A stretch of 64,000 nucleotides of DNA, from positions 1-64,000 of the forward strand of contig NZ_KQ949115.1 of assembly GCF_001514305.1 (NCBI RefSeq), given 5' to 3'. Below are positions 30,732 through 39,191 of this stretch, one piece after another. The position numbers and the translations under genes are program-made. Below the pieces are notes generated by a model. It did no database searches. It was not told where the DNA came from and worked only from the letters and a program-made list of their open reading frames with translations. Position 1 is the stretch's first letter. Each line of letters starts with the position of its first letter. Source of the stretch: Streptomyces dysideae (GTDB lineage Bacteria > Actinomycetota > Actinomycetes > Streptomycetales > Streptomycetaceae).

Positions 30732-31592
30732 GTGACACGGCGAACCGACTGGACCGAGTACGCCTATCCGGACGCTCCGCGTGAGCGGGGGAGAGGTGGT
30801 GACGGGGGCTCCTCCAGGGTGGCGGGCGGCGACGTCTACGGGGGAGAGATGGTCCATGGCACGGACGGGGGGTACGACGGCACGCCGCCCTACGGCACGT
30901 ACGGCGGCGAGCGGTCGGAAGGCGGCTCGGCGTATGGCGCCGGTCCGTCCGGCGGTGGCTCGCGCCGGAGTGGCGGCGGGGCTCGGAGTGCGGGCGGCGA
31001 GCGGGGACGTCGTCGGCGCGGTCGTGCGGAGCCGTCCGGTGAGGACGGGGGTGCCCCCTCCTCGTCGAGGGCCGAGACGGGGGAGCCCTCAGGGGACCCG
31101 GTGGAGCGGGCGCGGGCGATCTGTTTGCGCCTGCTCACCGGGACCCCGCGCACCCGAAAGCAACTCGCGGACGCCCTGCGCAAGCGGGAGATCCCCGACG
31201 ACGCCGCCGAGGAGGTGCTGTCGCGGTTCGAGGAGGTCGGACTGATCAACGACAGTGCGTTCGCGGACGCCTGGGTGGAGTCCCGGCACCACGGCCGGGG
31301 ACTGGCCCGGCGCGCGCTGGCCCAGGAACTGCGGACCAAGGGCGTCGACTCCACCCTGATCGACGTTGCCGTCTCACAGCTCGACTCCGAGCAGGAGGAG
31401 ACGACCGCGCGGGAGTTGGTCGCACGCAAGCTGCGGTCCACCCGTGGCCTGGACCGCGACAAGCGCCTGCGCCGCCTCGCGGGCATGCTCGCCCGCAAGG
31501 GCTACCCCGAGGGCATGGCCCTGCGGGTGGTCCGACAGGCACTGGAGGAAGAGGGCGAGGACACGGACTTCATCGAGGGCGAGGGGTTCTGA
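30732..31592 (+). CDS. recX: RecX regulatory protein
   Basis: 286 residues. The first about 115 are a Gly/Ser/Arg-rich low-complexity extension. The C-terminal part (about 125-280) is the RecX three-helix-repeat fold: AICLRLLTGTPRTRKQLADA, then VLSRFEEVGLINDSAFADAW, then LAGMLARKGYPEGMALRVV. RecX limits RecA filament extension. It starts 3 nt after the recA stop (GTG 30732), so it is translationally and transcriptionally coupled to recA. Confidence 0.88.
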   Translation: MTRRTDWTEYAYPDAPRERGRGGDGGSSRVAGGDVYGGEMVHGTDGGYDGTPPYGTYGGERSEGGSAYGAGPSGGGSRRSGGGARSAGGERGRRRRGRAEPSGEDGGAPSSSRAETGEPSGDPVERARAICLRLLTGTPRTRKQLADALRKREIPDDAAEEVLSRFEEVGLINDSAFADAWVESRHHGRGLARRALAQELRTKGVDSTLIDVAVSQLDSEQEETTARELVARKLRSTRGLDRDKRLRRLAGMLARKGYPEGMALRVVRQALEEEGEDTDFIEGEGF

Positions 31593-31598
31593 TCCCGA

Positions 31599-31622
31599 GG
31601 GCCTGGTGTGAGCCAGGGGCCC
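31599..31622 (+). terminator. Possible terminator after recX
   Basis: CCTGG (31602-31606) pairs with CCAGG (31613-31617), and after a 2-nt bulge GGG (31599-31601) pairs with CCC (31620-31622). It sits 7 nt beyond the recX stop. The stem is short and bulged with no U-run, so this is tentative. The rest of the 31,593-31,810 gap shows no gene. Confidence 0.35.
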
Positions 31623-31810
31623 GAGGGACACGGATGTGACTCCGGACACGTGGACGCGCGGGGGTGCCCATCGGGTTCGGCGCCGTTGTGTTCTGGGACC
31701 TGTGTGTCTGTGAGCCTGATGCACGGACCATCGCCCTGCTGCGCGAGGCCGACGAGGTCGCCGGGACAGGTGGACCTGGTCACCAAGGGCGACGCGGACA
31801 CTGCCCCGCT

Positions 31811-32251
31811 CTACCGTCCCTCGGCCGGCCTCTGAAGCTCCGCGTCCGCCACGGGCGTCACCGGCAGTCCGGCCGTCCGCCACGCCTGGAAACCCCCGAC
31901 CAGATCGGTGGCCCGGTGCAGGCCCAGCCGGTGCAGGGACTCGGCCGCCAGACTCGACGCGTACCCCTCGTTGCAGATGACGACGACGCGCAGGTCGTGG
32001 CCCGTGGCCTCGGGGGCCCGATGGCTGCCCCGCGGGTCGAGCCGCCACTCCAGCTCGTTGCGTTCGACGACGAGGGCGCCGGGGATCAGTCCGTCCCGCT
32101 CGCGCAGGGCGGCGTACCGGATGTCCACCAGCAGTGCCTCACCGGCGCGTGCGGCCTCGTAGGCCTCCTGCGGCTCGATACGCCCGAGGCCGGTGCGTAC
32201 CCGCTCCAGCAACTCGTCGATTCCGACCGGCCGTTCACCCCTGCCGCTCAC
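31811..32251 (-). CDS. Rhodanese-like sulfurtransferase
   Basis: A 146-residue single rhodanese domain. The catalytic-loop cysteine is visible in VVVICNEGYASSLAAESL, and the C-terminal GGFQAWRTAGLPV motif is typical. It would carry or transfer sulfane sulfur in the cytoplasm. Its ATG overlaps the stop of the cysteine dioxygenase gene (ATGA), so the two form a sulfur-metabolism operon, probably under the leader-peptide control described upstream. Confidence 0.85.
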   Translation of the reverse strand: MSGRGERPVGIDELLERVRTGLGRIEPQEAYEAARAGEALLVDIRYAALRERDGLIPGALVVERNELEWRLDPRGSHRAPEATGHDLRVVVICNEGYASSLAAESLHRLGLHRATDLVGGFQAWRTAGLPVTPVADAELQRPAEGR

Positions 32252-32796
32252 TGCCAGTCCTCCGGCCGCTCCACCTGCTCCAGCCGCAGGATCTGTCCGC
32301 TGCGGCTGTAGCGGCGGATCCGCGGCAGCGGTGGGTAGTACGCGTGGACGGAGATCGCGTGCCGGTCGGGGGACTCGTTGAGGACCTCGTGCACATGGTG
32401 GTGGCCGAAGGTGCGGCCCCGGCCGGCGGGCAGTCGGCGTTCCCGGTCCACGCCCTCCGTCAGCTCCAGGGTCTGCCAGCCGTCGGTGGGCAGCCGGGCG
32501 GCGAGCGAGTTCTCCTTGAGCTCGCCGGCCGCGGTGATGAAGGCGCCGACCGAGTCCGCGTGGTCGTGCCAGCCGGTGCCCGTGCCGGGCGGCCAGCTGA
32601 TCAGCCAGGCCTCACTGCCGGCGGGCCCATCGAGGCGCACCCAGGTGCGGCCTTCGGGGTCGAGGGGAAGCGAGGCGATCAGCTCGGCGTCGGTGGCCGT
32701 ACGCCGTACGAAGTCGAGGAGGTCCGCCTGCGTGGGCATAGCGGCGGACGGAGAAGCGGAAGCGGCAGCGGCGGCGGGGGAGGCAGACACGGGCAC
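32248..32796 (-). CDS. Cysteine dioxygenase
   Basis: A 182-residue cupin of the cysteine dioxygenase type I family, oxidising L-cysteine to cysteine sulfinate with a mononuclear iron. The three metal histidines can be placed in GWHDHADSVGAF (two) and FGHHHVHEVLNES (third). GTG 32796 is chosen because AGGA lies 5-8 nt before it. ATG 32739 (MPTQADLLDFV) is a possible shorter start that skips a low-complexity Ala/Ser run. It is the first gene of a two-gene operon with the rhodanese, and a Cys-rich leader peptide lies 81 bp upstream. Confidence 0.85.
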   Translation of the reverse strand: MPVSASPAAAAASASPSAAMPTQADLLDFVRRTATDAELIASLPLDPEGRTWVRLDGPAGSEAWLISWPPGTGTGWHDHADSVGAFITAAGELKENSLAARLPTDGWQTLELTEGVDRERRLPAGRGRTFGHHHVHEVLNESPDRHAISVHAYYPPLPRIRRYSRSGQILRLEQVERPEDWQ

Positions 32797-32877
32797 CGTC
32801 CTGAGGGTCCTGAAGAGGGTTCGCGGGAGCGCGCGGCACGGCGTGAGCGGCACGCGCGGGAAAGGGGAGTTGCGAAT

Positions 32878-32964
32878 TCAGCAGGACGGGTGACACACGC
32901 AGCCCGCGTAGCGGACGAGGTCCATATGGACCCTCCGCCACAGGCGCACACAGGTGTCGTTCAC
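32878..32964 (-). CDS. Cysteine-rich leader peptide, putative attenuator of the cysteine dioxygenase operon
   Basis: A 28-codon reading frame from GTG 32964 to TGA 32878. The residues after the start include CVRLWRRVHMDLVRYAGC, followed by VCHPSC. It has the R-x-H-x-D-L-x-R...C-x-C pattern of the short leader peptides found upstream of sulfur-metabolism operons in actinomycetes (recalled). Four of its 28 residues are cysteine, three of them in the last seven codons. Ribosome stalling at these codons when Cys-tRNA is scarce could govern the downstream cysteine dioxygenase gene. The ribosome site is only weak (CCGGA). Confidence 0.65.
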   Translation of the reverse strand: MNDTCVRLWRRVHMDLVRYAGCVCHPSC

Positions 32965-33049
32965 GGTCCGGAGTACACCATGGGGGTGCGAAACGGTCAA
33001 CTCGCCGTCACCATGCGGACGGGGCACGGTGACGGCGCGTACGGCGGCC

Positions 33050-34675
33050 TCAGCGGGAGCCGGCCGTGGCCTCCGCTCCGGTCTCGGCACCGGCCTCGGA
33101 TTCCGCCTTCGCCGGTCCCCCCAGCGTCGCCTCCGCGGCCGCGTACAGGTCGGCCGGACGCACCCCGCTCAGCGCCGTGACCAGGTGACCGTCGGGCCGT
33201 ACGAGGAGGACGGTGTGGGCGGCCGCGCCCGGGTAGCGCTCGGCGACCAGCAGCTCGGCGGGATGCGGCAGTGCCGTCACCGCCGCCGCCAGCCGGGGCA
33301 TGATCCCGGCGGACACCCAGTGCCTGCGCTCCCACACGCCCGTGCCCGGCGCGATCAGCACGACCAGCAGCGCACCGCGCCCGAGCCGGTCGCGCAGCTG
33401 TACGAAGGAACCGTCCTCCGCGGTGACCCGCACGTCGACGACCGGCGCACCGGGCGGTGTGTCCACGGGCACCTCGCCCTCCAGATGCCGGGGCGTGAGC
33501 GGTGAGTCGGCGTACGCCCCCGGCGCGCCCAGCGTGCCGCGCCCCAAGTGGCCGTCCATCAGCAGGGCGTCGTGGCCCCGGGCGGAGCCGGGGACGACCG
33601 CGCGCAGCCCTGCGCCGCCGCGCAGCAGCGGCAGCGCCTGGTCGGCGGCGCGCAGCCGGGCGGCGACGACCGCGCGCCGCTCGGTCTGGTAGCTGTCGAG
33701 CAGCGCCTCGTGCGGCCCGTGGTGCCAGGCCGTGGCCAGCTTCCAGGCGAGGTTGTCGGCGTCCCGCAGCCCCTCGTCGAGACCGTGCGTGCCGAGCGCG
33801 CCGAGGAGGTGAGCCGCGTCCCCGGCGAGGAAGACGCGGCCCGCGCGCCAGCGGCGGGCCAGACGGTGGTGCACTGTGTGGACGCCGGTGTCCAGGAGTT
33901 CGTACGCCGGTGTCGGCCCGCCGGTCCAGCCCGCCAGCGTCTCCCGGACGCGGGCCACCAGCAGCTCGGGGGTGACCAGGTCCTTGCCCGGCGGCAGCAG
34001 CCAGTCCAGCCGCCAGACGCCGTCCGGGAGCGGGCGCCCGGTGATCTCCCCGGCCGAGGGGCCCGACTGCCGCCACGGCGGCATCCGGTGGAGCAACGCC
34101 TCGTCGGGCCACGGAAGTTCCGTGCGCAGCGCGGCCACGGCGTGCCGCTCCACCGCCGTACGGCCGGGGAAGCGGATGTCCTGGAGTTTGCGCACGGTGG
34201 AGCGCGGGCCGTCGCAGCCGACCAGGTAACTGCCGCGCCACCAGGTTCCCTTGGGGCCGCGGGTGTGGGCGGTGACGCCGGAACGCTCCTGCTCGACGGC
34301 GTCGAGACGGCTGTCGACAGCGATCTTGACGAGCCGCTCGCCGGCGAGGGCCTGGCGCAGCGCGGTGGTCAGTACGTGCTGGGCGATGTGCAGCGGGGCG
34401 GGATCGGTGTCATCGAAAGAGATCTCGCGCATCACCTGCTTGCGCCGCATCGACCGCCAACCGGCCCAGTGGAAACCGGCGTCCGCGAGGGGGAGGCCGG
34501 TCAGCCGCTCCATCAGGGCGGCGGTGTCCTCGCGCAGCACGACCGTGCGCGCGAGACGGGGTTCGTCCCTGCCCGGGCCCTCGTCGAGGACCACGGACGG
34601 CACTTCCTGACGGGCCAGCGCCAGGGCGAGCGTGAGCCCGACGGGCCCCGCTCCGACGATGATCACCGGGTCCAC
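33050..34675 (-). CDS. FAD-dependent aromatic-ring monooxygenase-like protein
   Basis: A 541-residue class A flavoprotein monooxygenase, PheA/TfdB-like. The N-terminal VDPVIIVGAGPVGLTLALAL is the FAD Rossmann motif GxGxxG, and GCDGPRSTVRK and GRVFLAGDAAHLLGALGTHG are the DG and GD motifs. A thioredoxin-like C-terminal domain follows (about 400-520), as in PheA. The substrate is unknown. GTG 34675 matches the family start. An ATG at 34765 would add 30 residues with no flavoprotein homology. It lies alone between the sulfur operon and gluD. Confidence 0.8.
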   Translation of the reverse strand: MDPVIIVGAGPVGLTLALALARQEVPSVVLDEGPGRDEPRLARTVVLREDTAALMERLTGLPLADAGFHWAGWRSMRRKQVMREISFDDTDPAPLHIAQHVLTTALRQALAGERLVKIAVDSRLDAVEQERSGVTAHTRGPKGTWWRGSYLVGCDGPRSTVRKLQDIRFPGRTAVERHAVAALRTELPWPDEALLHRMPPWRQSGPSAGEITGRPLPDGVWRLDWLLPPGKDLVTPELLVARVRETLAGWTGGPTPAYELLDTGVHTVHHRLARRWRAGRVFLAGDAAHLLGALGTHGLDEGLRDADNLAWKLATAWHHGPHEALLDSYQTERRAVVAARLRAADQALPLLRGGAGLRAVVPGSARGHDALLMDGHLGRGTLGAPGAYADSPLTPRHLEGEVPVDTPPGAPVVDVRVTAEDGSFVQLRDRLGRGALLVVLIAPGTGVWERRHWVSAGIMPRLAAAVTALPHPAELLVAERYPGAAAHTVLLVRPDGHLVTALSGVRPADLYAAAEATLGGPAKAESEAGAETGAEATAGSR

Positions 34676-34791
34676 GGTGCGGCGCCCCCTGCCCGCAGCG
34701 GTGTCCTCAGGGACGTATGTGAACAGGAAGTTGGAGCAGGGTGCACGATCACAGAACGTATGCAACCTATTGCCGGTGCTTGCGTCAAGCG

Positions 34792-34825
34792 ACGGAGGCA
34801 GTGGCGATCATGCCACTGCCTCCGT
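34792..34825 (-). terminator. Terminator of the gluABCD operon
   Basis: A perfect 14-bp stem (34792-34805 with 34812-34825, ACGGAGGCAGTGGC and its complement) closes on the 6-nt loop GATCAT. It lies 25 nt past the gluD stop codon on the minus strand. No U-run follows, as is common in Streptomyces terminators. Confidence 0.8.
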
Positions 34826-34850
34826 GTCGTTCATGCCACTTGACTGATCA

Positions 34851-35759
34851 TCAGACAGTGCCGCCGGCGCCGGTTCCGAAGGTGCCCCCCACCTCGGCGG
34901 CGTTGAGCTCCTCCACGTCCTCCTTGCCGAGGACCACGCCCGTGCCCTTCTTGCTGCGCCGGAGCCTCTGCTCCAGCCAGCTCGCGAAGCTGGTGAGGAT
35001 GAAGTTGAGCACGATGTAGATGACCGCCACCACGACGAAGCTCTGAACGACGTTGGCGTAGTTGGCCGCGAGTGTGCCGCGCGTGCTGAGCAGCTCGGTG
35101 AACCCGATCATCACGCCGCCCAGCGCGGTGTCCTTCACGATGACCACGAGCTGGCTGACGATGGCCGGCAGCATGGCCGTGACGGCCTGCGGCAGCAGGA
35201 CGTTGGTCATCGTCTGACCCTTGCGCAGGCCGACCGCCATCGCGGCCTCCGACTGGCCCCTGGGCAGGGACAGGATGCCGGCCCGTACGATCTCGGCGAG
35301 GACGGACGCGTTGTACAGCACCAGGCCGGTGACGACGGCGTAGAGCGGCCGCTGTTCGCTGCTGACGTCGGTGTAGAGGTCGTAGAACGCGTTGGCGAAC
35401 AGCATCAGCAGCAGGACCGGGATCGCCCGGAAGAACTCGACCACCGCGCCGGCCGGAACCCGCACCCACCGGTGGTCGGAGAGACGCGAGATGCCGAAGA
35501 ACGCGCCCAGCGGAAGGGCGATCACCATGGCCAGTGCAGCGGCCTTCAGCGTGTTGCCGAGGCCCGGCAGCAGATACGTCGTCCAGGCCTGGGACTCGGT
35601 GAACGGCTTCCACAGGGCCCACCTCAGCTGGCCCTCGTCGTCCATGACCTGCCAGACCCACCACAGGAGCAGGGCGAGCAGGACGAAGAAGACCACCGAG
35701 AGGAGCACGTTGCGCCGCTTGGCGCGGGGCCCCGGAGTGTCGTAGAGAACGGAGCTCAT
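34851..35759 (-). CDS. gluD: Glutamate ABC transporter permease GluD
   Basis: A 302-residue HisM/GlnP-type permease, with about five to six membrane helices (first at about 18-38, LLSVVFFVLLALLLWWVW). The EAA coupling loop SEAAMAVGLRKGQTMTNVLLP contacts the ATPase. The charged C-terminal tail is typical of GluD. ATG 35759 overlaps the gluC stop (ATGA). It is the last gene of gluABCD and is followed by a strong terminator. Confidence 0.9.
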   Translation of the reverse strand: MSSVLYDTPGPRAKRRNVLLSVVFFVLLALLLWWVWQVMDDEGQLRWALWKPFTESQAWTTYLLPGLGNTLKAAALAMVIALPLGAFFGISRLSDHRWVRVPAGAVVEFFRAIPVLLLMLFANAFYDLYTDVSSEQRPLYAVVTGLVLYNASVLAEIVRAGILSLPRGQSEAAMAVGLRKGQTMTNVLLPQAVTAMLPAIVSQLVVIVKDTALGGVMIGFTELLSTRGTLAANYANVVQSFVVVAVIYIVLNFILTSFASWLEQRLRRSKKGTGVVLGKEDVEELNAAEVGGTFGTGAGGTV

Positions 35760-36430
35760 CGCTTCACCGCCAGTCGCTTGCTCAGCCAGCCCAGGATGAG
35801 GCCGGTCGGGAGGGTCAGTACCACGAACCCGAATGCGAAGACGGCGCCGATGAGCAGCGTCTGGGCCTCGTTCTCGATCATTTCCTTCATCAGGAGAGCG
35901 GCCTCGGCGACACCGATCGCGGCTGCCACGGTCGTGTTCTTGGTCAGGGCGATCAGCACGTTGGCCAGCGGGCCGATCACCGAACGGAAGGCCTGCGGCA
36001 GCACGATGAGCCGGAGGGTCTGGGTGAAGCTCAGCCCGATGGCACGGGCCGCCTCGGCCTGTCCGAGCGGCACCGTGTTGATGCCGGACCGGATCGCCTC
36101 GCAGACGAAGGCCGCGGTGTAGGCGACGAGACCGAGGATCGCCAGGCGGAAGCCCTGGACCTCGAAGTCGGACGCACCCATCGTCACACCGAAGATGTCG
36201 GCGAGGCCGAGCGAGGTGAAGACGATGATGACGGTCAGGGGGATGTTCCGGACGATGTTGACGTAGGCCGTGCCGAACCCGCGCATCAGCGGCACCGGGC
36301 TGACCCGCATCGCGGCCAGGAGGGTGCCCCAGACCAGGGAGCCGACGCCGGAGAAGACGGTGAGCTGTACCGTCGTCCAGAAGGCGCCCAAAATGCTCGG
36401 GTCGTCATAGTCTGAAAGAAAGTCGAACAC
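35756..36430 (-). CDS. gluC: Glutamate ABC transporter permease GluC
   Basis: A 224-residue permease of the polar amino acid family, with about five membrane helices and the EAA loop AEAARAIGLSFTQTLRLIVL. GTG 36430 begins the conserved FDFLSDYDD and has GCGGGAA just upstream. An ATG at 36472 lies inside the intercistronic hairpin and is disfavoured. It pairs with GluD to form the membrane channel. Confidence 0.9.
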   Translation of the reverse strand: MFDFLSDYDDPSILGAFWTTVQLTVFSGVGSLVWGTLLAAMRVSPVPLMRGFGTAYVNIVRNIPLTVIIVFTSLGLADIFGVTMGASDFEVQGFRLAILGLVAYTAAFVCEAIRSGINTVPLGQAEAARAIGLSFTQTLRLIVLPQAFRSVIGPLANVLIALTKNTTVAAAIGVAEAALLMKEMIENEAQTLLIGAVFAFGFVVLTLPTGLILGWLSKRLAVKR

Positions 36431-36471
36431 GATTTCCCGCGCTTCCGGGTGTGTGGCGTACGTGGACAGCA

Positions 36472-36513
36472 CGGCGTGCCGCCGCCTTCAACGCAGTCGG
36501 CGACGGCACGCCG
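36472..36513 (-). terminator. Intercistronic stem-loop between gluB and gluC
   Basis: CGGCGTGCCG (36472-36481) pairs perfectly with CGGCACGCCG (36504-36513). The inner CGCC/GGCG adds four pairs after a single C-A mismatch, with a loop of about 12 nt. It stands 14 nt past the gluB stop. Hairpins in this position usually stabilise the upstream binding-protein transcript or partly end transcription, so that GluB outnumbers the permeases. Confidence 0.7.
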
Positions 36514-36527
36514 GTGAACCCCTCGCG

Positions 36528-37376
36528 CTACTTGACGATGTTGCCGATCTCCGGCGCGGGCTCGTTCTTGTAGTTGGCCGGACCGAAGTTGTCCGTGACC
36601 GCCTTGTCCCAGGCCTTGTCGGCGACCATCTTCTCCAGGGCGTCGTTGATCTTGTTGACGGTCTCGGTGTCGCCCTTCTTCACACCGATGCCGTAGTTCT
36701 CGTTGCTCAGCTTGAGGCCGGCGAGCTTGAACTGGCCCTTGTACTGCTCCTGCGCGGCGAAGCCGGCGAGGATCGAGTCGTCCGTGGTCAGAGCGTCCAC
36801 GGCGCCGCTCTGCAGAGCGGACATGCACTCCGAGTAGCCGCTGTTCTGCTTGAGGTTGGCCTCCGGGGCGAAGTCGTTCTTGACGTTCTGCGCCGAGGTG
36901 GAGCCCGTCACCGAGCACAGGTTCTTGTCGTTGAGGTCCGTGGCCTCGGTGATGTCGGAATCGGCCTTGACCAGCAGGTCCTGGTGGGCCAGCAGGTACG
37001 GGCCGGCGAAGTCGACCTTCGCGGCGCGCTCGTCGTTGATCGAGTAGGTGGCCGCGATGAACTTGACATCGCCACGGGCGAGCGCGTTCTCACGGTCGGC
37101 GCTCTTGGTCTCGACCCACTCGATCTGGTCGGCGTCGTAGCCCAGTTCCTTGGCCACGTACGTCGCCACGTCCACGTCGAAGCCGGAGAAGGAACCGTCG
37201 GGCTCCTTCAGGCCCAGACCGGGCTGGTCGAACTTGATGCCGATCTTGATCTTGTCGCCGCCACCGGACCCCGAGCCGGTCTCGTCGCTGTCGCCGTCGT
37301 CGCCGCCGCAGGCGGTCGCGGTCAGGGCGAGGACGAGTGCGGTGGCCGCCGCGGCGGTGACCTTGCGGAGCTTCAT
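36528..37376 (-). CDS. gluB: Glutamate ABC transporter binding lipoprotein GluB
   Basis: A 282-residue class 3 solute-binding protein. The N-terminus is a lipoprotein signal (MKLRKVTAAAATALVLALTA, then TACGG, with the lipidation Cys at about 23), followed by a Gly/Asp-rich linker. The SBP_bac_3 fold includes KIKIGIKFDQPGLGL and FSGFDVDVATYVAKELG. ATG 37376 has AAGGATG upstream. It captures glutamate outside the membrane and delivers it to GluCD. It is separated from gluC by a stable hairpin. Confidence 0.9.
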   Translation of the reverse strand: MKLRKVTAAAATALVLALTATACGGDDGDSDETGSGSGGGDKIKIGIKFDQPGLGLKEPDGSFSGFDVDVATYVAKELGYDADQIEWVETKSADRENALARGDVKFIAATYSINDERAAKVDFAGPYLLAHQDLLVKADSDITEATDLNDKNLCSVTGSTSAQNVKNDFAPEANLKQNSGYSECMSALQSGAVDALTTDDSILAGFAAQEQYKGQFKLAGLKLSNENYGIGVKKGDTETVNKINDALEKMVADKAWDKAVTDNFGPANYKNEPAPEIGNIVK

Positions 37377-37459
37377 GGTGAACATCCTTTGCGTGATGAA
37401 GAGATGCGATCCGTCAGGCGGGTGTCGCAGGTCGTCGGGTGCGCGGGGGGTGCAGTCCC

Positions 37460-38236
37460 TCAGTGGTGCAGGATCTTGGAAAGGAAGTCCTTCGCGCGGT
37501 CGCTTCGCGGGTTGCTGAAGAACTGGTCCGGCACAGCTTCTTCGACGATGCGGCCGTCCGCCATGAATACAACTCGGTTGGCGGCCGAACGGGCGAAGCC
37601 CATCTCATGGGTGACGACGATCATGGTCATGCCCTCGCGGGCGAGCTGTTGCATGACCTCCAGGACCTCGTTGATCATCTCCGGGTCGAGAGCCGACGTC
37701 GGCTCGTCGAAGAGCATGACCTTGGGGTCCATGGCCAGCGCCCGTGCGATGGCCACACGCTGCTGCTGGCCACCGGAGAGCTGCGCGGGGTACTTGTCCG
37801 CCTGGCTGGCCACACCGACCCGGTCCAGCAGGGCGCGGGCCTTCTCCTCGGCCTTCTTCTTGTCGGCCTTGCGGACCTTGATCTGGCCCAGCATGACGTT
37901 CTCGAGCACGGTCTTGTGCGCGAACAGGTTGAAGGACTGGAAGACCATCCCGACGTCGGCACGCAGCCGGGCCAGGGCCTTGCCCTCCGCGGGCAGTGGT
38001 TTGCCGTCGATGGTGATCGTGCCGGTATCGATCGTCTCGAGGCGGTTGATGGCGCGGCACAGGGTGGACTTCCCGGACCCGGAGGGTCCGATGACCACGA
38101 CGACCTCGCCGCGGGCGATCGTCAGATCGATGTCCTGGAGAACATGCAACGCGCCGAAATGCTTGTTGACGCTCTTCAGGACGACCAGTTCGCCGGTCGC
38201 GGCCACGTCTTCCTTGGCCACCGATACTTCGGTCAT
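37460..38236 (-). CDS. gluA: Glutamate ABC transporter ATPase GluA
   Basis: A 258-residue ATPase with Walker A GPSGSGKST, signature LSGGQQQRVAIARAL, Walker B VMLFDEPTSALDPE and the switch His in VTHEMGFARS. The first about 16 residues precede the ABC core and resemble those of other Streptomyces GluA proteins. A 7-bp hairpin (38251-38257 with 38266-38272) in the leader includes a GGAGG about 16 nt before the start; a closer GGAG lies about 10 nt before it. First gene of gluABCD, divergent from the two-component genes. Confidence 0.9.
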   Translation of the reverse strand: MTEVSVAKEDVAATGELVVLKSVNKHFGALHVLQDIDLTIARGEVVVVIGPSGSGKSTLCRAINRLETIDTGTITIDGKPLPAEGKALARLRADVGMVFQSFNLFAHKTVLENVMLGQIKVRKADKKKAEEKARALLDRVGVASQADKYPAQLSGGQQQRVAIARALAMDPKVMLFDEPTSALDPEMINEVLEVMQQLAREGMTMIVVTHEMGFARSAANRVVFMADGRIVEEAVPDQFFSNPRSDRAKDFLSKILHH

Positions 38237-38495
38237 CGCTCTCAGGCTCCGTCCTCCTCGGTTTCGGAGGACAGTAGTAACCCTACGCGACCTGCGTCAT
38301 TAGTTCTGAGGGGAATCTGAGCATCACGATCCGATAGCAATCGGACACGTGTCGTAGCACTTGCGACCTGGGCGCGTACCGGCTGGATAACGGAAGTCCC
38401 CCGCAACCGGAACCCACTTGACGGCGTCCTCGTCCATCAGCGTGACTGCATACCGTGCACGCGCCCATACGGCCGATGAACCGGAGGAGGCCGGA

Positions 38496-39182
38496 ATGAG
38501 ACTGCTCCTCGTCGAGGACGACAACCATGTCGCCGCCGCGCTGTCCGCGGTCCTGGCGCGGCACGGATTCGACGTCACGCACGCGCGCAGCGGCGAGGAA
38601 GCCCTTCAGGCACTCGTCCCGGAGGGCGCCGGCTTCGGCGTCGTCCTCCTTGACCTGGGCCTGCCCGACCAGGACGGCTACGAGGTGTGCGGCAAGATCC
38701 GCAAGCGCACCAGCATCCCGGTGATCATGGTGACCGCCCGCTCCGACGTGCGCTCCCGCATCCACGGCCTGAACCTCGGCGCCGACGACTACGTGGTGAA
38801 GCCGTACGACACCGGAGAGCTGCTCGCCCGGATCCACGCCGTCAGCCGGCGCACCGCCCCGGAGGATGCCGCCGCGGGCGGCGACACCGTGCTGCGCCTG
38901 GGCTCGGTGCACATCGAGCTGCCCACCCGGCAGGTCAGCGTGGACGGTTCGGTCATACAGCTGACCCGCAAGGAGTTCGATCTGCTCGCCCTGCTCGCGC
39001 AGCGGCCCGGGGTGGTCTTCCGCCGCGAGCAGATCATCAGCGAGGTGTGGCGCACCAGCTGGGAGGGGACCGGACGCACGTTGGAGGTGCACGTCGCGTC
39101 CCTGCGCGCCAAGCTGCGCATGCCGGCGCTGATCGAGACCGTACGCGGCGTGGGCTACCGCCTCGTCGCCCCGGCCGCGTAG
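38496..39182 (+). CDS. OmpR-family response regulator
   Basis: A 228-residue regulator. The receiver (1-120) has acidic residues in LLLVEDDN, phospho-acceptor Asp53 in VVLLDLGLPD, and Lys in YVVKPYDTGEL. The C-terminal winged helix (about 135-228) includes QLTRKEFDLLALLAQRPG and ETVRGVGYRLV. ATG 38496 follows GGAGGAGG. The partner kinase begins 9 nt downstream. No downstream target can be read from the sequence, although it is divergent from gluA. Confidence 0.88.
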   Translation: MRLLLVEDDNHVAAALSAVLARHGFDVTHARSGEEALQALVPEGAGFGVVLLDLGLPDQDGYEVCGKIRKRTSIPVIMVTARSDVRSRIHGLNLGADDYVVKPYDTGELLARIHAVSRRTAPEDAAAGGDTVLRLGSVHIELPTRQVSVDGSVIQLTRKEFDLLALLAQRPGVVFRREQIISEVWRTSWEGTGRTLEVHVASLRAKLRMPALIETVRGVGYRLVAPAA

Positions 39183-39191
39183 CGGGCCAGG

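Noticed and set aside
31664..32311. Plus-strand frames opposite the rhodanese and cysteine dioxygenase genes
   Set aside because: They are shadows of two minus-strand genes with clear catalytic motifs.
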